Notes: a model not told the origin generated them from the letters alone. DNA of 61,866 bases from an uncultured Clostridia bacterium (GCA_947624805.1 CANQLW010000003.1:1-61866); one strand, 5' to 3'; shown: positions 52,786 through 61,864, counted from the stretch's first letter. A program made the numbers and translations.

Positions 52786-53781
52786 TTATTTCAGTTCTTC
52801 ATAGACTTCCGCGGCGAGCGTGTTGTCTGCGATCCGCTCAAAGGGGATGCGCTCGGTGAGTTCACCCGCGGCGTCGATGATGTCGAGGAGCCGTTCAAAG
52901 CTCTGTTTCGTCATCTGCATATCCGCCGCCCACGCGTCGATGCCCTGATAGCTTCTGACGCTCGTCGCGAGAGACTCGGCGGAGGTGTCGGGGAAGGCTT
53001 TTTTGAGCCCCTCTGCGATCTTTTCGGGGGTCTCCTCACGGGCGTATTTCACAGCTTTGAGCATTGCACGGAGGAATCCCTTTGCCGTGTCGCGGTGGGA
53101 AGTGAGCCATGAACGCTTTGCGATATAGCTCGTATAGGGGACTTCGCCGCTCGCAGCGCCGACCGCTGCGACGATGTAACCGTTCCCCGCCGCCTGCGCA
53201 TCCGAAGCGATGGGTTCGAACATCGTGCAGTAGTTCGCCGTCCCTTCGAGGAAGGCCGCCGTCATGTTGTTGAAAGAGACGTCGAAGTTGAGCTTGTAGT
53301 CGGTGACGTTGTGTTCCTTGAGGATGTATTCAAACGTCATCGCGGGGACGCCGCCCTGTCTTCCCGCAAGGATCTCCTTGCCCGAGAGATCTTCCCACTT
53401 GAAATCGGGCTCGGGGGTTCTTCCGACAAGGAAGGAGCCGTCCCGCATGGTGAGCTGTCCGAACACGGTGGGGACGTCGCTCGTGCCGCCCGTTGCAACG
53501 TAGAACGCCGCTTCGGGGCCGCAGAATCCGATCTCTGCATCCCCCGAGAGGACCGCCGTCATGACTTTATCGGCTCCGCCGCCGTTCGTAAATTCTATTT
53601 TGATGCCTTCTTCCGCGAAATAGCCGAGGGAGTCGGCGAGGTACATGGGAGCATAAAAGACGGAATGCGTCACTTCGTTGAGGTGTACGGTGACGAGCCC
53701 GTCGTCTGTTTCTCCGCCGCAGGCGGAGAGCGGAAGCAGCGCGAAAAGCGCCGCAGAGAGAATTGCCAATGTTTTTTTCAT
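52786..53781 (-). CDS. ABC transporter substrate-binding lipoprotein (NMT1/SsuA/ThiY-like)
   Basis: 331 residues. Type II signal peptide ending LSACGG (lipid-attached Cys21). Mature protein begins VTVHLNEVTHSVFYAPMYLA, followed by GYFAEEGIKIEFTNGGG, which is the NMT1-like pattern of binders for sulfonates, nitrate or hydroxymethylpyrimidine. No TPP riboswitch or sulfur gene is nearby, so the ligand stays open. First gene of the importer operon. Confidence 0.92.
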   Translation of the reverse strand: MKKTLAILSAALFALLPLSACGGETDDGLVTVHLNEVTHSVFYAPMYLADSLGYFAEEGIKIEFTNGGGADKVMTAVLSGDAEIGFCGPEAAFYVATGGTSDVPTVFGQLTMRDGSFLVGRTPEPDFKWEDLSGKEILAGRQGGVPAMTFEYILKEHNVTDYKLNFDVSFNNMTAAFLEGTANYCTMFEPIASDAQAAGNGYIVAAVGAASGEVPYTSYIAKRSWLTSHRDTAKGFLRAMLKAVKYAREETPEKIAEGLKKAFPDTSAESLATSVRSYQGIDAWAADMQMTKQSFERLLDIIDAAGELTERIPFERIADNTLAAEVYEELK

Positions 53782-53801
53782 ATTTCACTCCGTGAAAATT
53801 T

Positions 53802-53831
53802 AGGATAATACATTGTATGCCCCGCCCGCTT
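53802..53831 (-). promoter_or_regulatory. Promoter of the ABC importer operon
   Basis: On the minus strand, TTGTCA, 18-nt spacer, TACAAT, about 20 nt before GGAGTG and the ATG at 53781. It lies immediately beside the divergent valS promoter. Ends approximate. Confidence 0.5.
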
Positions 53832-53834
53832 TTG

Positions 53835-53863
53835 TTGACAACGGAGAAAATATGCGGTATAAT
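53835..53863 (+). promoter_or_regulatory. Promoter of valS
   Basis: TTGACA (53835-53840), 17-nt spacer, TATAAT (53858-53863). The short leader contains a GTCCGC-GCTCT-GCGGAC hairpin and a leaderless 8-codon open frame (53869-53895). Confidence 0.8.
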
Positions 53864-53900
53864 CAAAGATGTCCGCGCTCTGCGGACGTCGGTGAATTTT

Positions 53901-56525
53901 ATGAAAGAAATGAAGACAACGTATGATCCGAAGGACTTCGAGGACCGCATCTATGCACGCTGGACGGAAGACGGCTGTTTCCGTGCGGAGATCGATCCCG
54001 CAAAGGTGCCGTTTACCGTTATGATGCCGCCCCCCAATATCACGGGGCAGCTCCATATGGGGCACGCGATGGACGAGACGATGCAGGATATCGTCATCCG
54101 TTTCAAGCGGATGCAGGGGTATTCGGCGCTGTGGCTCCCGGGGACGGATCACGCGTCTCTCGCGACCGAGCATAAGATCGTCGAAAAGCTCCGCGAGGAG
54201 GGGACGACAAAGGAATCGCTCGGCAGGGAGGAATTTCTCCGCCGCGCTTGGGCGTGGAAGGAGCAATACGGCGGCAAGATTATCGGACAGCTGAAAAAGA
54301 TCGGCTGCTCCTGTGACTGGTCTCGACTCGCCTTTACGATGGATGAAAAGTGCTCCCGCGCGGTGCGCGAGGCCTTCTGCCGCCTCTACGAAAAGGGGCT
54401 CATCTATCGCGGGAGCCGTATCATCAACTGGTGCCCCGACTGTAAGACCGCGCTCTCGGATGAGGAGGTCGAGCATACCGAAGATGCGGGGTTCTTCTGG
54501 CATTTTGCCTATCCCGTGGAGGGCTCGGACGAGAAACTCGTCATTGCGACGACCCGTCCCGAGACCATGCTCGGCGATACCGCCGTTGCCGTCAATCCCG
54601 CCGATGAAAGGTATGCTTCCTTTGTCGGAAAGACGCTTTTGCTCCCCCTCACGGACAGAAAGATTCCCGTGATCGCGGATGAATACGTCGACCCCGCCTT
54701 CGGGACGGGCGCCGTGAAGATCACTCCCGCCCACGACCCCAACGACTTCGAGGTCGGGCTGAGACACAGTCTTCCCATGATCAGAGTGATGGGGGATGAC
54801 GGCACCATGAACGAGCTTTGCGGGGAATTTGCGGGACTTGACCGCTATGAAGCACGCAAACGTATCGTTGAAAAGATGAAAGAGCTCGGGCTCCTCGTCA
54901 GGATCGAGCCCCATACGCACAACGTCGGGCATTGCCACAGATGCCATGCGGCGGTGGAGCCCATCGTCTCCAAACAGTGGTTTGTCAGGATGGCGCCCCT
55001 TGCAAAGCCCGCGATCGACGCCGTCGTCAAGAACAAGACCAAGTTCGTGCCCGACAGATTTGCCAAAATCTATTTTAACTGGCTGGAAAATATCCGTGAC
55101 TGGTGCATCTCCCGCCAGCTTTGGTGGGGACATCGCATCCCCGTCTGGTATTGCGATTGCGGCGAAGTCATCTGTTCGAGAGAGGAGCCGACCGTCTGTC
55201 CCAAGTGCGGCGGGACCCATCTCGTGCAGGAAGAGGATTGCCTCGACACATGGTTCTCCTCGGCGCTCTGGCCGTTCTCCACGCTCGGCTGGCCCGACAA
55301 TACCCCGGAATATAAATATTTCTACCCGACCGACGCGCTCGTCACGGGCTACGACATCATCCCCTTCTGGGTCATGCGCATGATGTTCTCGGGGATCGAA
55401 TATACGGGCAAGGCGCCCTTCTCGGATGTACTCATCCACGGCCTTGTACGCGACGAGCAGGGGAGAAAGATGTCGAAATCCCTCGGGAACGGCATCGACC
55501 CGCTCGAAGTCATTGAAAAATACGGCGCCGATTCTCTGCGTCTCTCCCTTGTGACGGGCGTCGCGCCCGGGAACGATACCCGCTTTACCGAGGCAAAAGT
55601 CGAGGCGGCACGGAACTTCATCAATAAGATCTGGAACGCTTCCCGTTTTGTGCTCATGAATACCGATTGCGACGTTCCGCCGATCTCGGAGATCCGTCTC
55701 CAGCCCGCCGACCGCTGGATCATCTCCCGTCTCATGACGACGATCCGCGAGGTCACGCTCTCCCTTCAGAAGTACGATCTCGGCATTGCGGCGGACAAGC
55801 TCACCGATTTTGCATGGAGCGACTTCTGCGATTGGTACATCGAGCTTTCAAAGCCTGCGCTCTACGGCGGCGATCCCGATAAGAAGCGTTCGGCGCTCGG
55901 CGTTCTGCTCTTCGTCCTCGAAAATACCCTCAAACTGCTGCATCCGTTCATTCCCTTTGTAACGGAGGAGATCTACGGCTATCTGCCCGGCAAGAGCGGA
56001 CATATCATGACGGAGGATTATCCGAGATACAACACCAAGCTCTCCTATAAAAAGGAAGCGAAGGCGTTTGAGGGCGTGATCGATCTCATCAAAGCCGTCC
56101 GTGCCATGAAGGTCGAAGTCAACTGCCCGCCTTCCCGCAAAGTCCATCTGTTCCTCGTGACGGAGCAGAAGCGGCTCGTTGCAGTCAACAAACAGTCCAT
56201 TCTCCGCCTTGCAGGGGCGAGCGAGATTGAATTTGTCAACGGTGCCGCGGCGGTCGGCGGGAAGACCGTTTCCCATGTCTGCGAGATCGGACACCTGTTC
56301 GTCCCGCTCGGGGAACTTGTGGATATCGAGAAAGAAAAGGAGCGTCTCAGGCGGGAACTCGAGCGCGTGATGGCGGAGATTGCCCGTGCGGACAGCAAGC
56401 TCCTCAATAAGAATTTTGTCGCCAAGGCGCCGAAAAAGCTCGTGGACGACGAACGTGCCAAAAAAGAAAAATACCTCGACATGAGGGATAAGATCGAAAA
56501 ACAGCTCCGTTTGCTCGACGAATGA
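53901..56525 (+). CDS. valS: Valyl-tRNA synthetase
   Basis: 874 residues. Class I signatures HMGH (52-55) in PPPNITGQLHMGH and KMSKS (523-527); the editing (CP1) domain lies between them, with ATTRPETMLGDTAVAV and the GTGAVKITPAHDPND loop that clears mischarged threonine. The anticodon-binding domain and the C-terminal coiled-coil arm (about 810-874) complete a full-length enzyme. The ATG at 53901 is preferred because earlier in-frame codons precede or overlap the promoter. Ribosome binding is weak (no clear GGAGG). Confidence 0.96.
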   Translation: MKEMKTTYDPKDFEDRIYARWTEDGCFRAEIDPAKVPFTVMMPPPNITGQLHMGHAMDETMQDIVIRFKRMQGYSALWLPGTDHASLATEHKIVEKLREEGTTKESLGREEFLRRAWAWKEQYGGKIIGQLKKIGCSCDWSRLAFTMDEKCSRAVREAFCRLYEKGLIYRGSRIINWCPDCKTALSDEEVEHTEDAGFFWHFAYPVEGSDEKLVIATTRPETMLGDTAVAVNPADERYASFVGKTLLLPLTDRKIPVIADEYVDPAFGTGAVKITPAHDPNDFEVGLRHSLPMIRVMGDDGTMNELCGEFAGLDRYEARKRIVEKMKELGLLVRIEPHTHNVGHCHRCHAAVEPIVSKQWFVRMAPLAKPAIDAVVKNKTKFVPDRFAKIYFNWLENIRDWCISRQLWWGHRIPVWYCDCGEVICSREEPTVCPKCGGTHLVQEEDCLDTWFSSALWPFSTLGWPDNTPEYKYFYPTDALVTGYDIIPFWVMRMMFSGIEYTGKAPFSDVLIHGLVRDEQGRKMSKSLGNGIDPLEVIEKYGADSLRLSLVTGVAPGNDTRFTEAKVEAARNFINKIWNASRFVLMNTDCDVPPISEIRLQPADRWIISRLMTTIREVTLSLQKYDLGIAADKLTDFAWSDFCDWYIELSKPALYGGDPDKKRSALGVLLFVLENTLKLLHPFIPFVTEEIYGYLPGKSGHIMTEDYPRYNTKLSYKKEAKAFEGVIDLIKAVRAMKVEVNCPPSRKVHLFLVTEQKRLVAVNKQSILRLAGASEIEFVNGAAAVGGKTVSHVCEIGHLFVPLGELVDIEKEKERLRRELERVMAEIARADSKLLNKNFVAKAPKKLVDDERAKKEKYLDMRDKIEKQLRLLDE

Positions 56526-56547
56526 GCCGTACGGAGGGATCTCGTTC

Positions 56548-58650
56548 ATGAAAAGAGGAAAATTTACGGTCATCCTCGTCGTATTGCTCTTCCTGCTCAC
56601 CGCGTGTACACCCGTGCAGGGCTCTCTCACGATCTTGGGGGAGAGCGAACGCTCGATGGACATCGGCGACACTTTGCAGCTCGAATGCAGGACCGAGCAT
56701 ATCGACGGGGAGATCACATGGAGTGCATCGGGCAAATGCGTCAGCGTCGATGCAAACGGGCTCGTGACCGCAACAGCCTTGGGCGCCTCCGTCGTCAAGG
56801 CTTCTGCGGGGATATACAGCGACTCCGTCCTGATCTATGTCAATCGTTCGTCTGCGCCGTGCGGCATCGGCCTCTCGGCAGATCGGACTGTTATTTCCGT
56901 GGGCGAAAATGCCGTTTTATCTGCAAATTACCGCTATGACGGCGGGGTCGGAGAGCAAAACGGCGTCTTTTCTTATGAGATTATCAAGGGAGATGCGGCG
57001 ACGCTTGAGGGGAACATCCTGCATGGGGTATCGGCGGGAAGTGTCGAAGTCGTCGCGGGCGACGGGACACTGCAGAGCGATCCGCTCACAGTCACCGTCG
57101 TCGGCTCCTCGACGGGCGGCATCGCCCTGACGGCGGAAAAACAAGAGATCCTTGTCGGCGAGAGCACGCGGCTCTTTGCCCGCTTCACGGGGGAGGATCT
57201 CGTCGAACAGGACACGGATTTTTCCTATCGGATCATCGACGGGAGCGACTATGCCGAGCTCGATGACGATATTCTGACGGGCTGTGCCGTCGGGACAGTA
57301 AAAGTAATCGCCGAATCGGGCGGCGCCGAGAGCAATGTCCTCTCCATACAGGTGATAGAGCGCGGCGGCGAGATCCGTCTGTGGGCGGATAAGTATTATC
57401 TTGCAGAGGGGGAGAGCACGCTGCTCCACACCTCATGGGGAGAGGGCGTCACGTACGAGGCGGTGCAGAATGCCTCCTGTATCACGTTGAGCGGCAATAC
57501 TGTCACGGGCCGTGCGGTCGGCGAGACGTCTCTCGTCGCTAAAGCAGGGGAGGTGGTCAGCAATGCGATCACGCTTACCGTCGTGGCGGACGGGACCACC
57601 CCGAAGAGCATCACGCTCACCTCGGACAGGACGACCGTCTCCGTCGGGGAGACCGCTGCGCTGTCCTTTGCCGTAACGCCGACGTCGGCGGCGAGAAATA
57701 TCGCTTTCCGTGTGCTCGAGGGGGACGCCGAGGTCATAGGGAACAAGGTCATCCCGCAGAGCGGGGAGCCCGTTTCCGTGATCGGGATCATCGGCGGCGT
57801 CGCGAGCAATGCCGTGACGCTCAACCCTATAACATTGTCCTCGGATCCCTATATGAATGTCTCGGAGAGCAGTTTTTATAGCGACTATTCCCCCGCGGAG
57901 AGTGCAGAGGACGCCGCCTACCGCAGCGATCACTATCTGATGTCGGGCGACATCTCCGATCAGGATCAGGCGCCGACGACGGCGAACCGTCCGATGATGG
58001 GGGGACTGTATGTACGCAACAGCGCGTCGATTTACTCCGAGGACGGGGACACCTACTTTGTGATCGACCCTCAGGGCAATCTTGCGAGCAAGATCTATCG
58101 GGATGGGGCATACGTCACGCTTGAAGACGTTGCGGCATATCTTTTCGCCTTCGGCGACATTCCCCCCAATTACACGGAGGACAAATCGGGGAAACCGTCT
58201 TCGAGTCCGTGGGGAGAATATCTCAGGCTCAACCATTCCTCCTTCAGCGGCGATACGAGCAGATACCCGTATGAGCCCGTTCTGCCAGATATCAGAGGGG
58301 CGGGCGGGAAGCTCTACTATTATGAGATTGACATCGGTACGACGGGCACGGACTGCGATCCGTCATACTCGATAAGGCCCTATAACAACGGGAGAACGAT
58401 CACGAGGGGCGCGGCACGGATCGTCTATACGCGATACAATGCAAACATGGACGCTTTCACGAGCGTCAACGAGAAATATCTGTTCTATACCTATAACCAT
58501 TATAATGATTTTCAGGAATACCTGAATTATCAGGGCGGCTGGGGAGAGATGTTCGGCAACATCACGGGCGGCGGCTCGCTCTCGAGCAGTACGGATTATA
58601 ACCCGACCGCCTATGTCCCCATCATGCTCCGCTCATTCTTCCTGCTTTGA
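56548..58650 (+). CDS. Surface lipoprotein with Ig-like repeats and a C-terminal barnase-type ribonuclease domain
   Basis: 700 residues; ribosome binding site GGAGGG. Type II signal peptide with lipid-attached Cys20 (LLTACTP). Residues about 28-455 hold five Big2/Ig-like modules of the form I-x-L-x-A-D-R-x-x-I-x-V-G-E. From about 500 the sequence follows the barnase/RNase Sa family: TLEDVAAYLFAFGDIPPNY aligns with the barnase GVADYLQTYHKLPDNY segment, YEPVLP with its REGKLP, and YYYEIDI with its READI. RGAARIVY aligns with the RGTRRII of RNase Sa and YTYNHYNDF with YTGDHYATF. The catalytic set is Glu593, Arg620, Arg624 and His651. Predicted to cut RNA at the outer cell surface. No barstar-like inhibitor is visible. 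Confidence 0.83.
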   Translation: MKRGKFTVILVVLLFLLTACTPVQGSLTILGESERSMDIGDTLQLECRTEHIDGEITWSASGKCVSVDANGLVTATALGASVVKASAGIYSDSVLIYVNRSSAPCGIGLSADRTVISVGENAVLSANYRYDGGVGEQNGVFSYEIIKGDAATLEGNILHGVSAGSVEVVAGDGTLQSDPLTVTVVGSSTGGIALTAEKQEILVGESTRLFARFTGEDLVEQDTDFSYRIIDGSDYAELDDDILTGCAVGTVKVIAESGGAESNVLSIQVIERGGEIRLWADKYYLAEGESTLLHTSWGEGVTYEAVQNASCITLSGNTVTGRAVGETSLVAKAGEVVSNAITLTVVADGTTPKSITLTSDRTTVSVGETAALSFAVTPTSAARNIAFRVLEGDAEVIGNKVIPQSGEPVSVIGIIGGVASNAVTLNPITLSSDPYMNVSESSFYSDYSPAESAEDAAYRSDHYLMSGDISDQDQAPTTANRPMMGGLYVRNSASIYSEDGDTYFVIDPQGNLASKIYRDGAYVTLEDVAAYLFAFGDIPPNYTEDKSGKPSSSPWGEYLRLNHSSFSGDTSRYPYEPVLPDIRGAGGKLYYYEIDIGTTGTDCDPSYSIRPYNNGRTITRGAARIVYTRYNANMDAFTSVNEKYLFYTYNHYNDFQEYLNYQGGWGEMFGNITGGGSLSSSTDYNPTAYVPIMLRSFFLL

Positions 58651-58660
58651 GGTTGTGATA

Positions 58661-58695
58661 AGGATGACCGTAAGAAACGGCTCAGGATGACCGTA
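58661..58695. repeat. Two copies of AGGATGACCGTA
   Basis: The 12-nt phrase occurs at 58661 and 58684 (23-nt period). AGGATGAC is the reverse complement of the GTCATCCT core of the tandem repeat near 24 kb, so both belong to one dispersed repeat family. Confidence 0.6.
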
Positions 58696-58735
58696 GACAA
58701 GTTCAAAAAATTTTTCATAAAGTTGACAAAAAATC

Positions 58736-58764
58736 TTGACAATTGTTAACGGATATGTTACACT
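58736..58764 (+). promoter_or_regulatory. Promoter of the leucine-rich-repeat lipoprotein gene
   Basis: TTGACA (58736-58741), 17-nt spacer, TACACT (58759-58764). Confidence 0.7.
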
Positions 58765-58770
58765 ATCCAC

Positions 58771-58879
58771 AAATCATTGCGGGATTCCTGCCCCCATGGG
58801 GGCAGTTTGTCATTTCATGACAAACTCAAAGCTCCTATCGGTCGGGAATTCTCCAAGCAGTATAAGGAGAAAAGGAGCT
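58771..58879 (+). promoter_or_regulatory. Structured leader able to sequester the ribosome binding site
   Basis: Two adjoining hairpins: CTGCCCCC/GGGGGCAG (58788-58805) and AGTTTGTCA/TGACAAACT (58804-58826), which share two bases. A third structure follows: AGCTCCT (58830-58836) pairs with AGGAGCT (58873-58879), the ribosome binding site next to the ATG, extended by an inner TTCTCC/GGAGAA stem (58849-58854 with 58866-58871). This is the layout of a translational switch or RNA thermometer. It matches no riboswitch class I know. Confidence 0.55.
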
Positions 58880-61597
58880 ATGAACAAGACAAAAAGGCGC
58901 TCGTTTGTTGCAGCGCTGTTTGCCCTCATCTGTGCGTTCGTCCTCGTCTTCTCGCTCGGCATGATGTCGGCGTGCGGGAACGAATCGGCAGACACGGCGC
59001 AATCGGCGGGCGGCGCATGGTACTACGGTACGGCGATCCCGTCCGACACCCTCGGTGAGAACGGCGATCACTATCTCAACACCGAGACCCTGACGAGTTA
59101 CGTCAAGGAGTCCAACGTCTGGCGCAGTGCGGCGCCGGGTGAAGCCGGTAAATGGTACTACGGTACCGAGGAACCCGGGGAGTTCGGCACGGCGGGGGAT
59201 TTCTATCTCAAGACAGACACGTCCGATCTCTACCAGAAGGGCGCGGAGGATTGGGAGCACGTCTGCACGCTCAAGGGAAATGACGGCCGTGACGGCGTCA
59301 TCTGGTTCTCGGGGAAAGGGCATCCCGATACTTCGCTCGATCTTGCAGGCAAGGTCAAGAAGCAGGGCGATTTCTACATCGACACCGACACATGGACGGT
59401 CTACCAGCTCGGCACGGAAGACAAGTGGGTCGAGCTGGGGAGCATCAAAGGACAGACGCCCCAGCGCGGGACGGCATGGTTCTACGGCACCGTTGCGCCC
59501 GAGGACGCCGCGCTCGAAGACGTCTATGAAGGGGATTTCTACTATCGTACCTATATCGACGACGTGGCGCATACCGAGAATTATCGCATCTATCGCTATG
59601 AGAGCGGCGCATGGGCGGTCAAGACGACGGTCATGGTCCAGAAGATCGACGATGCGCTCTTCGGCGCCGACAATGAGGAGTATTTCAAGGACAACGGCAC
59701 GACAGTCGTGGTCGAAAAAGCCGCCGCAGGGGCGACCGAACTCACCATTCCCGGCCAACTCGAAGGCAAGCCCGTCGAAATCAAGGAAGAGGCCTTCAAA
59801 GGCAATAAGACACTGGAGTCTGTGACGATCGAAGAGGGGGTCACCGAGATCCCCGCGGGTATGTGCGACGGCTGCGGCAGCCTCACAACGGTCACGATCC
59901 CCGAAAGCGTCACTTCGATCGGCGACAACGCCTTCCGCTATACGGCCGTGGACAATGTCGTGATCCCCGCAGGTGTGGAGTCAATCGGGGCAGAGGCCTT
60001 CCGCGGCGGCGTCCTTCGGACTGACGAACCCTCTCATCTGACTTCTGTCACATTTGAACCAAACGGTAATCTCAAGGAAATCGGCGAATTTGCGTTCAGT
60101 TATTGCAAAAAACTCGAAGATATTGAATTGCCCGAGGGACTTGTTTCCATCAGGGCCAGTGCCTTCGCCGCCTGTGAGGCGCTTGACAATGTCGTGATCC
60201 CGGAGAGCGTCACCGAGCTCGGAAGCAGAGCATTCAGTTCTTGCAGTGCGCTTACAAGCATATCTTTCGCACCGGGGACGCAGATCGACAGGATCCCGGA
60301 CTACTTCGTCTCTCAGTGCGAGCAACTCACATCGTTTGAGATCCCTGAGAGCGTCACCGTGATCGGGGTGAGCGCATTCGGCAATTCCGGGCTGGAGTCG
60401 ATCGCCATTCCCGCAAATGTCAAGACGATCGAGTCGCGAGCCTTCTGTACCAACATCTCCGGTAAGGTTTCCAAGTTGGCTTCTGTTACCTTTGCGCCCG
60501 AGAGCAAGCTCGAGGAGATCGGAGATATGGTTTTTTGGGGTACTTTGATCGAAACGATCGAGATCCCCGCGTCCGTACTCAAGGTCGGGGAGCAGGCATT
60601 CAAGAATGCGAGCCTTTCGTCGGTCACCTTTGCAGACGGCAGCCGATGCGTCGAAATCGGGGCAGGGTGCTTCGCCGACTGTGCGAATCTGGCTTCCTTG
60701 GAGATCCCGACGAGCGTGCAGCATATCAGCACGGGCATTCTCAACAATACGGCGATCTACAATACCGAAGACAATTGGACGAAAATCTCCGATGGGAAGG
60801 GCGTAGAGAAATGGACCTGTCTCGTTGTCGATGGCTGCCTGATTTCAATGAAAAAACTTGGCGATACCGTGCCTGATCTTACCAATCCTATGACAGGAAC
60901 CTCCGAATTGCGCAAAGCGCTTGTGGAGAGCGGAGAATACACGGTGAAACTTCCCGAGGGACTGCGGCTGATTGCTGAAAGTTTTTCCAATAGCGGGAGC
61001 GGAAGCGACACAACCAAGAAGGATGCAACGAAATCCTATGCAAAGGTCATCATTCCCTACACCGTGGAATATATCTGCGATTTCGCGTTCGGTTCCGGCA
61101 CAGATCCCAATTTGCGCCCCGGGAAGGTGGTCTATCTGTCCGAGATCGAAATCGAGGACACGGAAGAGCATCCCTCTGTGCTCAAGTCGATCGGCGCATA
61201 TGCCTTCTCGAGCTACTCGGTGAAGATCGACAAGATGAACATTCCCGACAGTGTAGAGCACATCGGCACAAATGCCTTCACGGTCATCGTGGAAAGATCT
61301 TATAATTTCGCAACGGGATTGGAATGTGAAAATTCCAGGGAAACTGTGAGAGGGGACGGTTATAACATTTACAATTATGTGATGATCATCCATCCGGACA
61401 ATTACAAGATCAGCGTTGACGGTTGGTATGCCGAAGGCGTGTCTGTCGAGCAAATGCAGCAGTATCATCCCGGCTGTGAAGAGAAAGCGGAGCATAATTT
61501 CTACTACTGGTACAATGGCGAAAAAGGCAGTGAGACCGTGACAGAGTTCTGGTATTCGCTCTATTCGGGCATAGAGCTCTGGCGCGACAAGCACTAA
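58880..61597 (+). CDS. BspA-like leucine-rich-repeat surface lipoprotein
   Basis: 905 residues from the ATG directly behind AGGAG. Type II signal peptide with lipid-attached Cys32 (MMSACGN). Residues about 50-230 contain repeated WYYG...P...G..GD.YL.T units with a short collagen-like GNDGRDG stretch. From about 285 to 830 there are LRR_5 (BspA-type) repeats of the form L-x-S-V-x-I-P-x-x-V-x-x-I-x-x-x-A-F. Such proteins bind host or bacterial surface molecules. The C-terminal 70 residues are non-repetitive. Its own promoter, structured leader and terminator make it a single-gene unit, separate from the barnase lipoprotein before it. Confidence 0.9.
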   Translation: MNKTKRRSFVAALFALICAFVLVFSLGMMSACGNESADTAQSAGGAWYYGTAIPSDTLGENGDHYLNTETLTSYVKESNVWRSAAPGEAGKWYYGTEEPGEFGTAGDFYLKTDTSDLYQKGAEDWEHVCTLKGNDGRDGVIWFSGKGHPDTSLDLAGKVKKQGDFYIDTDTWTVYQLGTEDKWVELGSIKGQTPQRGTAWFYGTVAPEDAALEDVYEGDFYYRTYIDDVAHTENYRIYRYESGAWAVKTTVMVQKIDDALFGADNEEYFKDNGTTVVVEKAAAGATELTIPGQLEGKPVEIKEEAFKGNKTLESVTIEEGVTEIPAGMCDGCGSLTTVTIPESVTSIGDNAFRYTAVDNVVIPAGVESIGAEAFRGGVLRTDEPSHLTSVTFEPNGNLKEIGEFAFSYCKKLEDIELPEGLVSIRASAFAACEALDNVVIPESVTELGSRAFSSCSALTSISFAPGTQIDRIPDYFVSQCEQLTSFEIPESVTVIGVSAFGNSGLESIAIPANVKTIESRAFCTNISGKVSKLASVTFAPESKLEEIGDMVFWGTLIETIEIPASVLKVGEQAFKNASLSSVTFADGSRCVEIGAGCFADCANLASLEIPTSVQHISTGILNNTAIYNTEDNWTKISDGKGVEKWTCLVVDGCLISMKKLGDTVPDLTNPMTGTSELRKALVESGEYTVKLPEGLRLIAESFSNSGSGSDTTKKDATKSYAKVIIPYTVEYICDFAFGSGTDPNLRPGKVVYLSEIEIEDTEEHPSVLKSIGAYAFSSYSVKIDKMNIPDSVEHIGTNAFTVIVERSYNFATGLECENSRETVRGDGYNIYNYVMIIHPDNYKISVDGWYAEGVSVEQMQQYHPGCEEKAEHNFYYWYNGEKGSETVTEFWYSLYSGIELWRDKH

Positions 61598-61647
61598 TCG
61601 CCCTGAAACAACTCACATCAAGATCATTTTTGAATTCCACACAAACG

Positions 61648-61674
61648 GAAAAAGAGAGGGAAACCTCTCTTTTT
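61648..61674 (+). terminator. Intrinsic terminator after the leucine-rich-repeat gene
   Basis: AAAAAGAGAGG and CCTCTCTTTTTT close a GAAA tetraloop, followed by T's. Ends accurate to a few bases. Confidence 0.85.
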
Positions 61675-61689
61675 TCGCTACTATTTTTT

Positions 61690-61750
61690 CGCTTGATTTG
61701 TTTTATCGTCCGCGCTCCTTCGGGCGCGTGCTCAAAAACAAATGCAAGCG
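61690..61750. repeat. Long inverted repeat with internal hairpin
   Basis: CGCTTGATTTGTTTT (61690-61704) pairs with 61735-61750 over 15 bp with one bulged G; inside lies a GC-rich CGCGC/GCGCG hairpin. Possibly a second structured repeat like the one at the left edge, or the end of an element that continues beyond the window. Confidence 0.5.
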
Positions 61751-61864
61751 AGGAATGTCACCCTCTGGGATATTGAGTTGCGGCTCGAAATCGCTCTCCC
61801 CGACATTATGGTTCCCGTAGGGTACCAAATTGAGTCGCCCACGGCGGAAGTGAATTCCGCCTAA
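61742..61864 (+). CDS. Possible 40-residue protein
   Basis: A short frame from ATG at 61742 to TAA at 61862, starting MQARNVTLWDIELRLEIALP. The composition looks protein-like and amphipathic, but no ribosome binding site is visible, and the start lies inside an inverted repeat while the end forms a GGCGGAA/TTCCGCC hairpin. It may be a tiny gene, the tail of a larger disrupted gene, or chance. I do not recognise it. Confidence 0.2.
   Translation: MQARNVTLWDIELRLEIALPDIMVPVGYQIESPTAEVNSA

Noticed and set aside
53782..53900. T-box element upstream of valS
   Set aside because: The leader between promoter and start is under 40 nt and lacks the T-box sequence and a specifier stem.
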